A stretch of 7,958 nt of DNA from CAZYWA01 sp964650975 [NCBI: uncultured bacterium] (GTDB lineage: Bacteria > JADJOY01). The notes beneath the pieces were generated by a model. It ran no database searches. It was given only the letters and a program-made list of their open reading frames with translations, and was not told the DNA's origin. Below, in pieces: positions 1-5,818 of the stretch; position 1 is the stretch's first letter, and each line of letters begins with the position of its first letter. The stretch covers positions 14,335-22,292 of the forward strand of contig CAZYWA010000064.1 of NCBI GenBank assembly GCA_964650975.1. The letters run 5' to 3'. Made by a program: the position numbers and the translations under genes.

Positions 1-46
1 TGGGGGGCTGGCGCGGGGGGGGGGAGCCCCGGTGGGGGGGGGTTGG
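1..46. other. G-homopolymer low-complexity contig edge, probable sequence error
   Basis: Plus-strand runs of 6, 10 and 9 G occur within the first 42 bases, unlike anything else in the window. Read as the methyltransferase on the minus strand, they give almost only Pro, Gly and Ala, and they replace the two Arg of the conserved NPPRRGL motif with Pro. The surrounding residues (N, P, P, G, L) still align in frame, so the true gene probably continues and the bases are unreliable. Confidence 0.6.
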
Positions 47-998
47 CGCGGTTGGGGTGTATCTGCTCGCGGCTCGGGGCGCGCGCGACGGCCTCGGCGA
101 CGGCATCACCCTCGGTCGCGTGGAATCCCCCGAGGTGCTGGTCGCGAGCCGCTTCGCGGGCGAGCCGCACGGCGGGTTCGAAGGCCTCGATCATGGTCAC
201 TCGAGCGCCGCGCGCGGCGAGCGGCAGACCCAGCGCTCCCGATCCCCCGAAGAGCTCGAGCACGCGCGCACCGTCGAGCGAGCCCAGCCGATCCTCGATC
301 GCGCTCGCCACCAGCTCGCCGACCGCGGCGGCTTGCGCGCGGTGCACCTGCACGAAGGCACCGTGCGTCGCGAGCTGATGCGGAGCGGCCCGCGATTCGC
401 CGTCACCGAGATCGTCGGGAAGGGAAACCGGTCCGACCACCGCCCGCAGATTCCGGCCGAGCACCTGCGGCGAGCCCGCGGGCTGGAAGCTCACCGCCGT
501 GCTGGCGCAGCCGCGGATCGACGCGGTGATCGCTCGCGCGGCCGCGTCGACCTCGCGCTCGTGGCGCCTTGCCTGGTCGTCGAAGATCAACGTCATGAGA
601 ATCGAGGCGTCGGAGCCGTGCCGCGTCTCGCGGAGGTCGATGGCGCGCAGCACCGTGCGAAGGCCGTCGCGCGTCATCGCGTCCCGGATGGCGTCCGCGG
701 CACTCGCGAGCGCCGGCGTCAGCACGCGACAGCCCGGAATGTCGACGACCTCGTGGTCGCGCTCGCGGGCGAAGAGGCCGAGCCGGCCATCGGTTCCGAC
801 GACCAGCTTCGCTCGCCGCCGGTAGCGCTCGATCGAGCGAGCAGCCGCCACGGCCTCCACCGAGACCGCGCCCGCGGCGAAATAGGGCGCGAACGCGCTC
901 ACCACGCGCGCTCGCTTCCAGTCGAGCTGTGCATCGTAGTCGAGCCCGATGAGCGGACACCCGGCGCAGCGCTCGGCGTGTGGGCACTCGACCTTCAT
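1..998 (-). CDS. TrmA/RlmD-family 4Fe-4S RNA (uracil-5-)-methyltransferase, 3'-truncated
   Basis: Class I SAM-dependent methyltransferase of the TrmA/RlmC/RlmD family, which makes 5-methyluridine in rRNA or tRNA. About 332 residues are present. Cys5, Cys11 and Cys14 (C-x5-C-x2-C) with Cys90 in IPGCRVL fit the family's 4Fe-4S cluster site. The SAM motif VLELFGGSGALGLPLA lies at ~246-261, preceded by FVQVH (~215-219), where most members have F-x-Q-x-N. The final part reads NPPPPGL (319-325) where the family has NPPRRGL or DPPRxG; the change falls in the G-run bases at the window edge and is probably sequence error. The catalytic Cys motif (SCxP) lies off the window. ATG at 998 has GGAG at 1005-1008 with a 6-base spacer; an in-frame ATG at 1028 is less well placed. 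The exact target (23S U747/U1939 or tRNA U54) cannot be decided, so no symbol is given. Family is confident, substrate is not. Confidence 0.88.
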   Translation of the reverse strand, partial: MKVECPHAERCAGCPLIGLDYDAQLDWKRARVVSAFAPYFAAGAVSVEAVAAARSIERYRRRAKLVVGTDGRLGLFARERDHEVVDIPGCRVLTPALASAADAIRDAMTRDGLRTVLRAIDLRETRHGSDASILMTLIFDDQARRHEREVDAAARAITASIRGCASTAVSFQPAGSPQVLGRNLRAVVGPVSLPDDLGDGESRAAPHQLATHGAFVQVHRAQAAAVGELVASAIEDRLGSLDGARVLELFGGSGALGLPLAARGARVTMIEAFEPAVRLAREAARDQHLGGFHATEGDAVAEAVARAPSREQIHPNRANPPPPGLPPPAPAP

Positions 999-1059
999 GG
1001 AGCTCTCCGGTCCGCGCCCGGGTCCCATCGCGCGGCCCCGTGATAACGTCGCGACCGCG

Positions 1060-1064
1060 GGAGG
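1060..1064 (+). promoter_or_regulatory. Shine-Dalgarno site that fixes the start of the YihY/BrkB gene
   Basis: GGAGG (within GGGAGGAA, 1059-1066) sits 8 bases before the ATG at 1073. It supports this start over the in-frame GTG at 980, which would overlap the divergent methyltransferase start and add 31 residues with no family character. Confidence 0.75.
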
Positions 1065-1072
1065 AATTTCGG

Positions 1073-2422
1073 ATGATTCACGGCGATCGGCTCGTGACCT
1101 TCGTACCGAGGCTCAAGCATCACTTCCACGAAGCGATCTGGCGCCCGCTCCCGGCGTCCGCCGCGCCCGAGAAGCGAATGGCACGACGCGTCTCGCGGTT
1201 CTTCTACATCGTGGTGCACAGCTTCTGGGACGATCAGGTGCTGCTGCAATCGTCGGCGCTCACCTTCATGACGCTCTTTTCGCTGGTGCCGTTCCTGGCG
1301 CTCGGTTTCTCGATCGCCAAGGGGCTCGGGCTGCAGAATTTCCTCGACGAGGATTTCTTCTCGAGCCTCGCCGTCGGGCAGCGCGACCTGGCGCGCTGGA
1401 TCATGTCGTACGTCGCCGGAACCAACGTCGCGGCGCTCGGCACCATCGGACTGGTGATCCTGCTCTGGACGGTGGCGATCATGCTGCACAGCATCGAGCG
1501 CACGTTCAATCACATCTGGGGAGTCACGGAGAGCCGCGCGCTCCATCGAAAGTTCGCCGACTACGTTGCGGTGCTGTTGTTCGCGCCGCTCTTGGTGGTG
1601 GCCTCGACGACGCTCACCGCGAGCCTCGCGTCGACCGCGCTGGTGCAGCGCTTTCTCGAGGACGAGGTGGTCTCGGAGGCCTGGAACCTCACGGTGCGGC
1701 TCTTGCCCGTGGTGACGATCTGGACCGCGCTCACGTTCATCTACGCCTTCGTGCCCAACACGCGCGTGCGGTTTCGCGCGGCGCTGGTGGGCGGAGTGGT
1801 CGCCGGAACGATCTGGCATCTCGCTCAACAGCTCTACATCCACTTCCAGGTGGGGGTCGCCAACTTCAACGCGCTCTACGGCACGTTCGCGTCGCTGCCG
1901 ATCTTCCTGGTGTGGCTTCGGGTGAGCTGGATCATCGTGCTGCTGGGCGGCGAGATCGCGTACGCGGTGCAGCACGAGAAGAGCTATCACCCGCCGGTGG
2001 CGCGCGCCGAGGTGTCGATCGCGGCTCGCGAGCGGGCGGCGCTCGAGTTCGTGAGCCGCATCGCGAAGCAGTTCGCCGAGGGGCGTGCTCCGCTGAATGC
2101 CGGCGACCTCGCCGCGGGCATCGATCTGCCTCGAGACACGGCCTTCGAGATCCTGGAGACGCTGGTCAAGTCCGGGTTGCTGGCCCGCTCCGTCGCTCCT
2201 CGCGAGGCGCTGTTACCGGCCCGGGATCTGAGCCGGATGCCGGTGGGCGACGTGCTGCTCGCGTATCGCCATCAGGGCGCGGGCGTCTTTGCCGACGCGG
2301 GACACACGCCCTTCGACGAGCGGCTCACCATGCTCCACCGCCGCCTGGAGGAGGCGCTGTGCAGCGCCGGATCCCAGGAGGTCGGGGGCGCGTTCATGGA
2401 CCTGGCCCCCGCGCGCTCGTGA
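1073..2422 (+). CDS. YihY/BrkB-family inner-membrane protein with C-terminal winged-helix-like domain
   Basis: 449-residue integral membrane protein of the YihY/virulence factor BrkB family (older name UPF0761), whose molecular function is not established. After a basic N-terminus (1-40) come about six hydrophobic segments: ~58-83, ~108-140, ~163-188, ~207-228, ~236-257 and ~271-300. Family landmarks are the Ser/Ala-Leu-Thr-Phe-x-Thr-Leu-Phe-Ser-Leu-Val-Pro stretch (60-73), IERTFNHIWG (141-150), FVPNTRV (226-232), and NFNALYGTFASLP (264-276) ending in GGEIAYA (292-298). Typical members stop soon after this. Here ~140 soluble residues follow; 320-400 look like a winged-helix fold (a helix over ~323-336, then LNAGDLAAGIDLP...AFEILETLVKSGLL), somewhat like Rrf2-type proteins, but without cysteines for a cluster. 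The start has a strong Shine-Dalgarno site. The gene runs into glgC after 13-25 bases, so the two are probably co-transcribed. Confidence 0.9.
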   Translation: MIHGDRLVTFVPRLKHHFHEAIWRPLPASAAPEKRMARRVSRFFYIVVHSFWDDQVLLQSSALTFMTLFSLVPFLALGFSIAKGLGLQNFLDEDFFSSLAVGQRDLARWIMSYVAGTNVAALGTIGLVILLWTVAIMLHSIERTFNHIWGVTESRALHRKFADYVAVLLFAPLLVVASTTLTASLASTALVQRFLEDEVVSEAWNLTVRLLPVVTIWTALTFIYAFVPNTRVRFRAALVGGVVAGTIWHLAQQLYIHFQVGVANFNALYGTFASLPIFLVWLRVSWIIVLLGGEIAYAVQHEKSYHPPVARAEVSIAARERAALEFVSRIAKQFAEGRAPLNAGDLAAGIDLPRDTAFEILETLVKSGLLARSVAPREALLPARDLSRMPVGDVLLAYRHQGAGVFADAGHTPFDERLTMLHRRLEEALCSAGSQEVGGAFMDLAPARS

Positions 2423-2425
2423 TTC

Positions 2426-2430
2426 GGGAG
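2426..2430 (+). promoter_or_regulatory. Ribosome-binding site in the YihY-glgC gap; raises an alternative TTG start for glgC
   Basis: GGGAG lies 17 bases before the glgC ATG (2448), too far for normal use, but only 5 bases before an in-frame TTG at 2436 that would add four residues (M-T-P-R). The true start of glgC may therefore be 2436. The catalytic N-terminus is complete either way. Confidence 0.45.
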
Positions 2431-2447
2431 CTACATTGACCCCACGC

Positions 2448-3713
2448 ATGGAGTCGACCTCGGAAGTGCTCGGCCTCGTCCTGGGCGGCGGCCGCGGTGA
2501 GCGGCTCTGGCCGCTCACCCGAGAGCGCGCCAAGCCCGCGGTGCCGATCGGCGGCAAGTACCGGCTGATCGACATCCCGCTCTCGAACTGCCTCAACTCG
2601 GGCATCCACCGCATCGCGATCCTCACCCAGTTCAACTCGGTGTCGCTGCACCGGCACATCGCACAGACCTACAACTTCGATTTTTTCCGGCCCGGCTGGG
2701 TGCAGATCTGGGCCGCCGAGCAGAGCCTCCAGACCGGCGACGGCTGGTACACCGGCACCGCAGACGCGGTGCGGAAGCAGCTCTTCGAGATCCGCGCCAC
2801 CGGCGCCAAGCACGTGCTGGTTCTGGCGGGCGACCATCTCTACCGCATGGACTACGCGGACATGGTCGAGCGCCACCGGGCTTGTGGAGCCGACGTCACC
2901 GTCGCGGCGAAGCCGGTGAGCCGCGAGGAAGCGTCGCGGTTCGGGATCCTCAAGCAGGATCGCGACGGGCGCATCACCACTTTCGCGGAGAAACCCAAGC
3001 TCGCGGCCGATCTCGACGACCTCGTGAGCCTCGACGACCCGGCGCAGCCCTACCTGGGATCGATGGGGATCTACGTCTTCACCATCGAGGCGCTCGTGGG
3101 TTTGCTCGATTCGGAGCACGACGACTTCGGCAGCCACGTGATCCCGCAGGCGCTCGGCACCCACCGGATCTTCGCCTACCCGTTCGACGGCTACTGGGAA
3201 GACATCGGCACGATGCGCTCGTTCTACGAGGCGAATCTCTCGCTGGCGCGCCCCGACTCGCCGTTTCGCTTCCACGATCCGTCGCGACCGATCTTCACCC
3301 ACCCGCGATTCCTGCCCGGCTCGCGCATCTACGACGTGCGACTCGATCACGTGCTGATGTGCGACGGCTGCTTGATCGAGGGCGCCGAGATCCACAACGC
3401 GGTGATCGGGATCCGCAACGTGATCGGCGAGGACGTCGTGGTCCGCGACGCGGTCCTGATGGGCTCCGACTATTACGACGCCGCCGATTTCCGCGCGACG
3501 CCCGAGCTGCCCGCGATCGGCATCGGTCGCGGCTCGCACGTGCGTGGCGCCGTCGTCGACAAGAACGCCCGCATCGGCGCCAACGTCCGCATCGAGCCGT
3601 TCCCGCGCGGCACCGAGATCCGCGAGCGCGACTGGACGGTGCGCGACGGTGTGGTGGTGGTGCCCAAGAACGCCGTGATTCCCGCGGGAACGGTGATCGC
3701 GCCGGACGGGTGA
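2448..3713 (+). CDS. glgC: Glucose-1-phosphate adenylyltransferase (ADP-glucose pyrophosphorylase)
   Basis: Makes ADP-glucose and pyrophosphate from ATP and glucose 1-phosphate, the committed and allosterically controlled step of glycogen synthesis in the cytoplasm; the family acts as a tetramer. At 421 residues it has full family length. The nucleotidyltransferase domain (~6-275) carries GGGRGERLWPLTRERAKPAV (13-32), GGKYRLIDIPLSNCLNSG (35-52), the metal-site GDHLYRMDY (128-136, Asp129), FAEKP (179-183, Lys182 matching the glucose-1-phosphate lysine Lys195 of E. coli) and YWEDIGT (249-255). A left-handed beta-helix domain (~285-421) follows with GIRNVIGEDV and VVDKNARIGANVRI. The GGKYRLIDIP and LMGSDYYD stretches resemble cyanobacterial and plant enzymes more than enteric ones, so 3-phosphoglycerate-type activation is possible but inferred. 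No other glycogen gene lies in the window; the only operon partner is the upstream YihY/BrkB gene. ATG 2448 is used; TTG 2436 is an alternative. Confidence 0.95.
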   Translation: MESTSEVLGLVLGGGRGERLWPLTRERAKPAVPIGGKYRLIDIPLSNCLNSGIHRIAILTQFNSVSLHRHIAQTYNFDFFRPGWVQIWAAEQSLQTGDGWYTGTADAVRKQLFEIRATGAKHVLVLAGDHLYRMDYADMVERHRACGADVTVAAKPVSREEASRFGILKQDRDGRITTFAEKPKLAADLDDLVSLDDPAQPYLGSMGIYVFTIEALVGLLDSEHDDFGSHVIPQALGTHRIFAYPFDGYWEDIGTMRSFYEANLSLARPDSPFRFHDPSRPIFTHPRFLPGSRIYDVRLDHVLMCDGCLIEGAEIHNAVIGIRNVIGEDVVVRDAVLMGSDYYDAADFRATPELPAIGIGRGSHVRGAVVDKNARIGANVRIEPFPRGTEIRERDWTVRDGVVVVPKNAVIPAGTVIAPDG

Positions 3714-3714
3714 T

Positions 3715-3736
3715 CGGCCGACGAGTCGTGAGGCCG
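3715..3736. terminator. Possible bidirectional terminator hairpin between convergent genes
   Basis: CGGCC (3715-3719) pairs with GGCCG (3732-3736), with an inner ACG/CGT stem and a three-base loop, in the 38-base gap between the ends of glgC and the minus-strand membrane protein gene. There is no T run on either side, so intrinsic termination is only suggested by the position. Confidence 0.3.
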
Positions 3737-3751
3737 GCAACCGCAAGCTGG

Positions 3752-4243
3752 TCAGAGCACCTTGCATTCGATCGCGCGCTCGGAGGGAAGTGCGCTCAAG
3801 GCAGGGCTTTCACAGGGGGGCACCTCGACCAGCGGAGCCGGGCAGCCTCCGAAGACACTCGAATCGTATTCGACGACAACCTGGGTCCCATCGCCGCGAC
3901 GGGCCAGCCCCGTCATCGGTGACGAGTCGATTCCTTGTTCATGGAATGCGACGCGGAAGGGCCGGCCGCTAGCTCTTGCCTCGGCCACACAAGCGAGTGC
4001 TCGCGAGCGATCGGTCTGCTTCGCGACCGTCCCGCATCGAGCGGCGGCCCAGCCCGAGTGCCAGACCAGCGCGGCGTGAAACCACAGAACTCCGAAGAGC
4101 GTGATGCCCGCCCATCCGCCGACATAGACGACAAGAATCACTCGGAGCGTGCGCGACGCGTGCGACCGGGTCCGCGTGCTTCGTCGAGTGATCGACCCTT
4201 GGCATCTCGGCTCATCGTAGGCTGGCGACCAGGGCAACGTCAT
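3752..4243 (-). CDS. Small single-pass membrane protein of unknown function with Cys-containing exported domain
   Basis: Not recognised as a named family. With ATG at 4243 it is 163 residues: a basic N-terminus (RRSTRTRSHASRTLR, ~20-34), one hydrophobic segment (~35-61, VILVVYVGGWAGITLFGVLW onward), then ~100 hydrophilic residues that the positive-inside rule puts outside the cytoplasm. That part has Cys70, Cys85, Cys134, Cys144 and Cys160, which could form disulfides, plus GRPFRVAFHEQGIDS (~93-107) and DGTQVVVEYDSSVFGGC (~118-134). From memory this resembles small myxobacterial-type proteins with a G-x-PF...QG-x-DS...YDS pattern, but I cannot verify that. No clear Shine-Dalgarno site precedes 4243; the frame stays open to an ATG at 4402, which would overlap the toxin gene, and GTG 4141 would cut into the membrane segment. 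It is convergent with glgC and 101 bases downstream of the toxin. Reality of the gene is likely; the start is uncertain. Confidence 0.6.
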   Translation of the reverse strand: MTLPWSPAYDEPRCQGSITRRSTRTRSHASRTLRVILVVYVGGWAGITLFGVLWFHAALVWHSGWAAARCGTVAKQTDRSRALACVAEARASGRPFRVAFHEQGIDSSPMTGLARRGDGTQVVVEYDSSVFGGCPAPLVEVPPCESPALSALPSERAIECKVL

Positions 4244-4344
4244 CGCGAAGAGCGGCCCAGTCGACCCATGCTTTCGGCAACCTGCCCCGGCGCTGTGCCC
4301 ACGAACGACGGCGGAAGTGCAGCAATCGCGGATCGCGATGAGCC

Positions 4345-4665
4345 CTACGGCGGGGTGCTCCGCGCCGCGAGGTTCGGGCCTCGGCCGCGGATCGCGCTCC
4401 ACACGGCTAACACCACTACCCCGTTGGCGGTTGGAACGTAGTAGAGGTGGTAACGCGTCGCGCGAAGGAGTACCCGCCTGGTGCCCTGTACGGTGCGAGA
4501 TCGGTAGCGCCGTCCCAAGAACGGCGACGCCGCGAGCAGCGCGAACGTCTCCTCGATCTCATCGAGGAAGAGGCCGGTGGCTGCTCGGCGGTTGCTCCGC
4601 CACCACCGGTCGATTCGATCGACGTCGTCCCGGGCTTCCGGCGTCAGGACGACGAGCGCCGTCAG
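4345..4665 (-). CDS. ParE/RelE-superfamily toxin with apparent CTG start
   Basis: Toxin of a type II toxin-antitoxin pair. The ~106-residue frame has the ParE/RelE pattern: an N-terminal strand VVLTPEARDDVDRIDRWW (5-22), a helix with FLDEIEETFALLAASPFLGR (33-52), then GTRRVLLRATRYHLYYVPTA (61-80) and a closing strand VVVLAVWSAIRGRGP (83-97). ParE members inhibit DNA gyrase and RelE members cut ribosome-bound mRNA; the sequence looks nearer ParE, but the target is inferred. The frame has no ATG, GTG or TTG between the upstream in-frame stop (4698-4696) and conserved sequence. The only reasonable start is CTG at 4665, whose last two bases are the first two of the antitoxin TGA stop, the place where ATGA or GTGA overlaps are usual. 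ATC at 4668 is less likely. A TTA leucine codon (residue 86) is unusual beside the neighbours' codons and would fit transfer. Standard ORF finding misses this gene because of the start. Confidence 0.82.
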   Translation of the reverse strand: MTALVVLTPEARDDVDRIDRWWRSNRRAATGLFLDEIEETFALLAASPFLGRRYRSRTVQGTRRVLLRATRYHLYYVPTANGVVVLAVWSAIRGRGPNLAARSTPP

Positions 4666-4895
4666 GATCCCCGGCGGCGAAGCTCCTCGATGACTTCACT
4701 CGCCGGTCGGGTCTTACCGTCCGTTGCCGAGGCCCAGGAGCTGGCGAGGTGCACGTCGAGCGCCTCGCGCTCGGCAGGAGTGAGGTCGTCGCTCTCGTCG
4801 TCGGCGACTAGGTCGAGGACGGTCCCCTCGGGAAGATCGGTCGGCTCGTCCAGCAGCAAGCGGCCGTTTCGGACTCGCGCGCGGAGTGAGCTCAT
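4662..4895 (-). CDS. Antitoxin of the ParE-type pair, AbrB/VapB-like N-terminus
   Basis: 77-residue acidic protein. The N-terminal ~30 residues (LRARVRNGRLLLDEPTDLPE, then GTVLDLV) have the look of a swapped-hairpin AbrB/VapB-like DNA-binding domain. A charged linker (DDESDDLTPAERE, 33-45) and a C-terminal part ending in RPASEVIEELRRR (63-75) follow; the latter probably wraps the toxin. Antitoxins of this kind neutralise the partner and usually repress their own operon; that is family knowledge. The stop overlaps the proposed toxin start by two bases, so translation is likely coupled and antitoxin is made first. ATG at 4895 has no clear Shine-Dalgarno site. The gene is divergent from the dioxygenase with 93 bases between, where the shared promoters must lie; I could not find convincing -35/-10 boxes. 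Confidence 0.82.
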   Translation of the reverse strand: MSSLRARVRNGRLLLDEPTDLPEGTVLDLVADDESDDLTPAEREALDVHLASSWASATDGKTRPASEVIEELRRRGS

Positions 4896-4988
4896 GTAGT
4901 GATCTTATGCTTTCGCGCACGCTCCAGGCCAGTCGGCGCGATCGGCCTGCGACCGAACCCGATATCCTGGACTAGCGAGAGGAGACTC

Positions 4989-5786
4989 ATGGCGGACCAA
5001 GTCGACGCGTCGATGCCAGCGCTCTTTCTCGGCCATGGCTCGCCCATGAATGCGATCGAGGACAGCGCGTTTCGGCGTGAATGGGCGCGGGTTGCGGCGG
5101 AGCTCCCCCGGCCGCGCGCGGTGCTGTGCGTTTCGGCACACTGGGAGGCGCGAGGCATCTTCGTCACTTCCGGCGAATCGCCGGAGACGGTCCACGATTT
5201 CTACGGATTTCCGCAAGCGCTCTTCGACGTGCGGTACCCGGCGCCGGGCGATTCTGCGCTCGCGCAAGAGGTCGCGTCGATCTTCGCGGCCGAGCGCGCC
5301 CATCTCGATCCGGATCGCGGCCTCGATCACGGCGCCTGGAGCGTGCTGATCGCGATGTACCCGCGCGCCGATGTGCCGGTCGTGCAGCTCAGCCTCGATC
5401 GCACGCTCTCGCCCGCGGCTCACTACGAGCTGGGCAGGCGGCTGGCACCGCTGCGCGAGCGTGGAGTCCTGATCCTGGGAAGCGGCAACGTGGTCCACAA
5501 CCTGGGTGTCATCGACTTCGGCCGCGAGGGCGGCTTCGATTGGGCCGAGCGCTTCGACGACGAAGTGAAGCGCCGGATCGAGACCCGCGATCACGACGCC
5601 CTGGTGCGGTACGCGCAGCTCGGCCGTGACGCCGCCCTCTCGATACCGACGCCGGAGCACTACCTGCCGCTGCTCTACGTGCTCGCGCTGGCACGCCCCG
5701 AGGAGCCGATCGTGCACTTCAACGAAGCCGTGACGATGGGCTCGATCTCGATGAGGTCGCTCGTGATCGGCGCTCCTCGTCTCTGA
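4989..5786 (+). CDS. LigB/DODA-type extradiol ring-cleavage dioxygenase (YgiD-like)
   Basis: Class III extradiol dioxygenase family, related to plant DOPA 4,5-dioxygenase and E. coli YgiD. These cytosolic metalloenzymes open catechol-type rings with O2. At 265 residues it has the usual length. Conserved motifs are LGHGSPMNAIED (14-25, His16), SAHWE (49-53, His51), DFYGFP (70-75), DHGAWSVL (113-120, His114), GSGNVVHNL (164-172, His170) and TPEHYLPLLY (221-230, His224). His16, His51, His170 and His224 match the metal and active-site histidines known from YgiD. ATG 4989 is preceded by GAGAGGAG (4977-4984), a good ribosome-binding site; the frame extends back to 4899 without family character. No catechol pathway genes adjoin it, so the natural substrate is unknown. 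It appears to be a single-gene unit, divergent from the TA pair and convergent with the radical SAM gene. Confidence 0.93.
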   Translation: MADQVDASMPALFLGHGSPMNAIEDSAFRREWARVAAELPRPRAVLCVSAHWEARGIFVTSGESPETVHDFYGFPQALFDVRYPAPGDSALAQEVASIFAAERAHLDPDRGLDHGAWSVLIAMYPRADVPVVQLSLDRTLSPAAHYELGRRLAPLRERGVLILGSGNVVHNLGVIDFGREGGFDWAERFDDEVKRRIETRDHDALVRYAQLGRDAALSIPTPEHYLPLLYVLALARPEEPIVHFNEAVTMGSISMRSLVIGAPRL

Positions 5787-5787
5787 C

Positions 5788-5815
5788 GGAGCAAGGCGGC
5801 GCGACGTGCGCGCTC
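5788..5815. terminator. Possible hairpin between convergent genes
   Basis: In the 32-base gap between the dioxygenase and radical SAM stops, GCGCG (5799-5803) can pair with CGCGC (5809-5813) around a five-base loop, or GAGC (5789-5792) with GCTC (5812-5815). It is GC-rich without a T run; in such GC-rich DNA it could be chance. A shared terminator is only a suggestion. Confidence 0.25.
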
Positions 5816-5818
5816 TCC

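Noticed and set aside
57-1043. Long plus-strand open frame opposite the methyltransferase
   Set aside because: Arg/Ala/His-rich with no family pattern; the minus strand carries a clear methyltransferase with an Fe-S site and SAM motif. High-GC DNA leaves such frames open by chance.
1048-1055. Perfect 8-base palindrome GTCGCGAC in the divergent gap, as an operator
   Set aside because: Short CG-rich palindromes are expected often in this composition and it has no repeat partner.
949-2439. Long plus-strand frame overlapping the YihY/BrkB gene
   Set aside because: It is Arg/Gly/Ala-rich without motifs, whereas the other frame gives a well-formed membrane protein with family landmarks.
2394-3767. 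Long minus-strand frame across glgC
   Set aside because: Antisense shadow of a complete, motif-rich glgC; its translation is Val/Asp/His/Arg-rich with no recognisable domain.
3935-4441. Plus-strand frame over the unknown membrane protein gene
   Set aside because: Low-complexity Arg/Pro/Ser-rich translation; the minus-strand frame has a clear basic N-terminus, membrane segment and Cys-containing domain.
4896-4988. Promoter boxes for the TA pair and the dioxygenase
   Set aside because: A TAAGAT hexamer lies just before the antitoxin start on the minus strand, but no matching -35 is at proper spacing; too weak to call.
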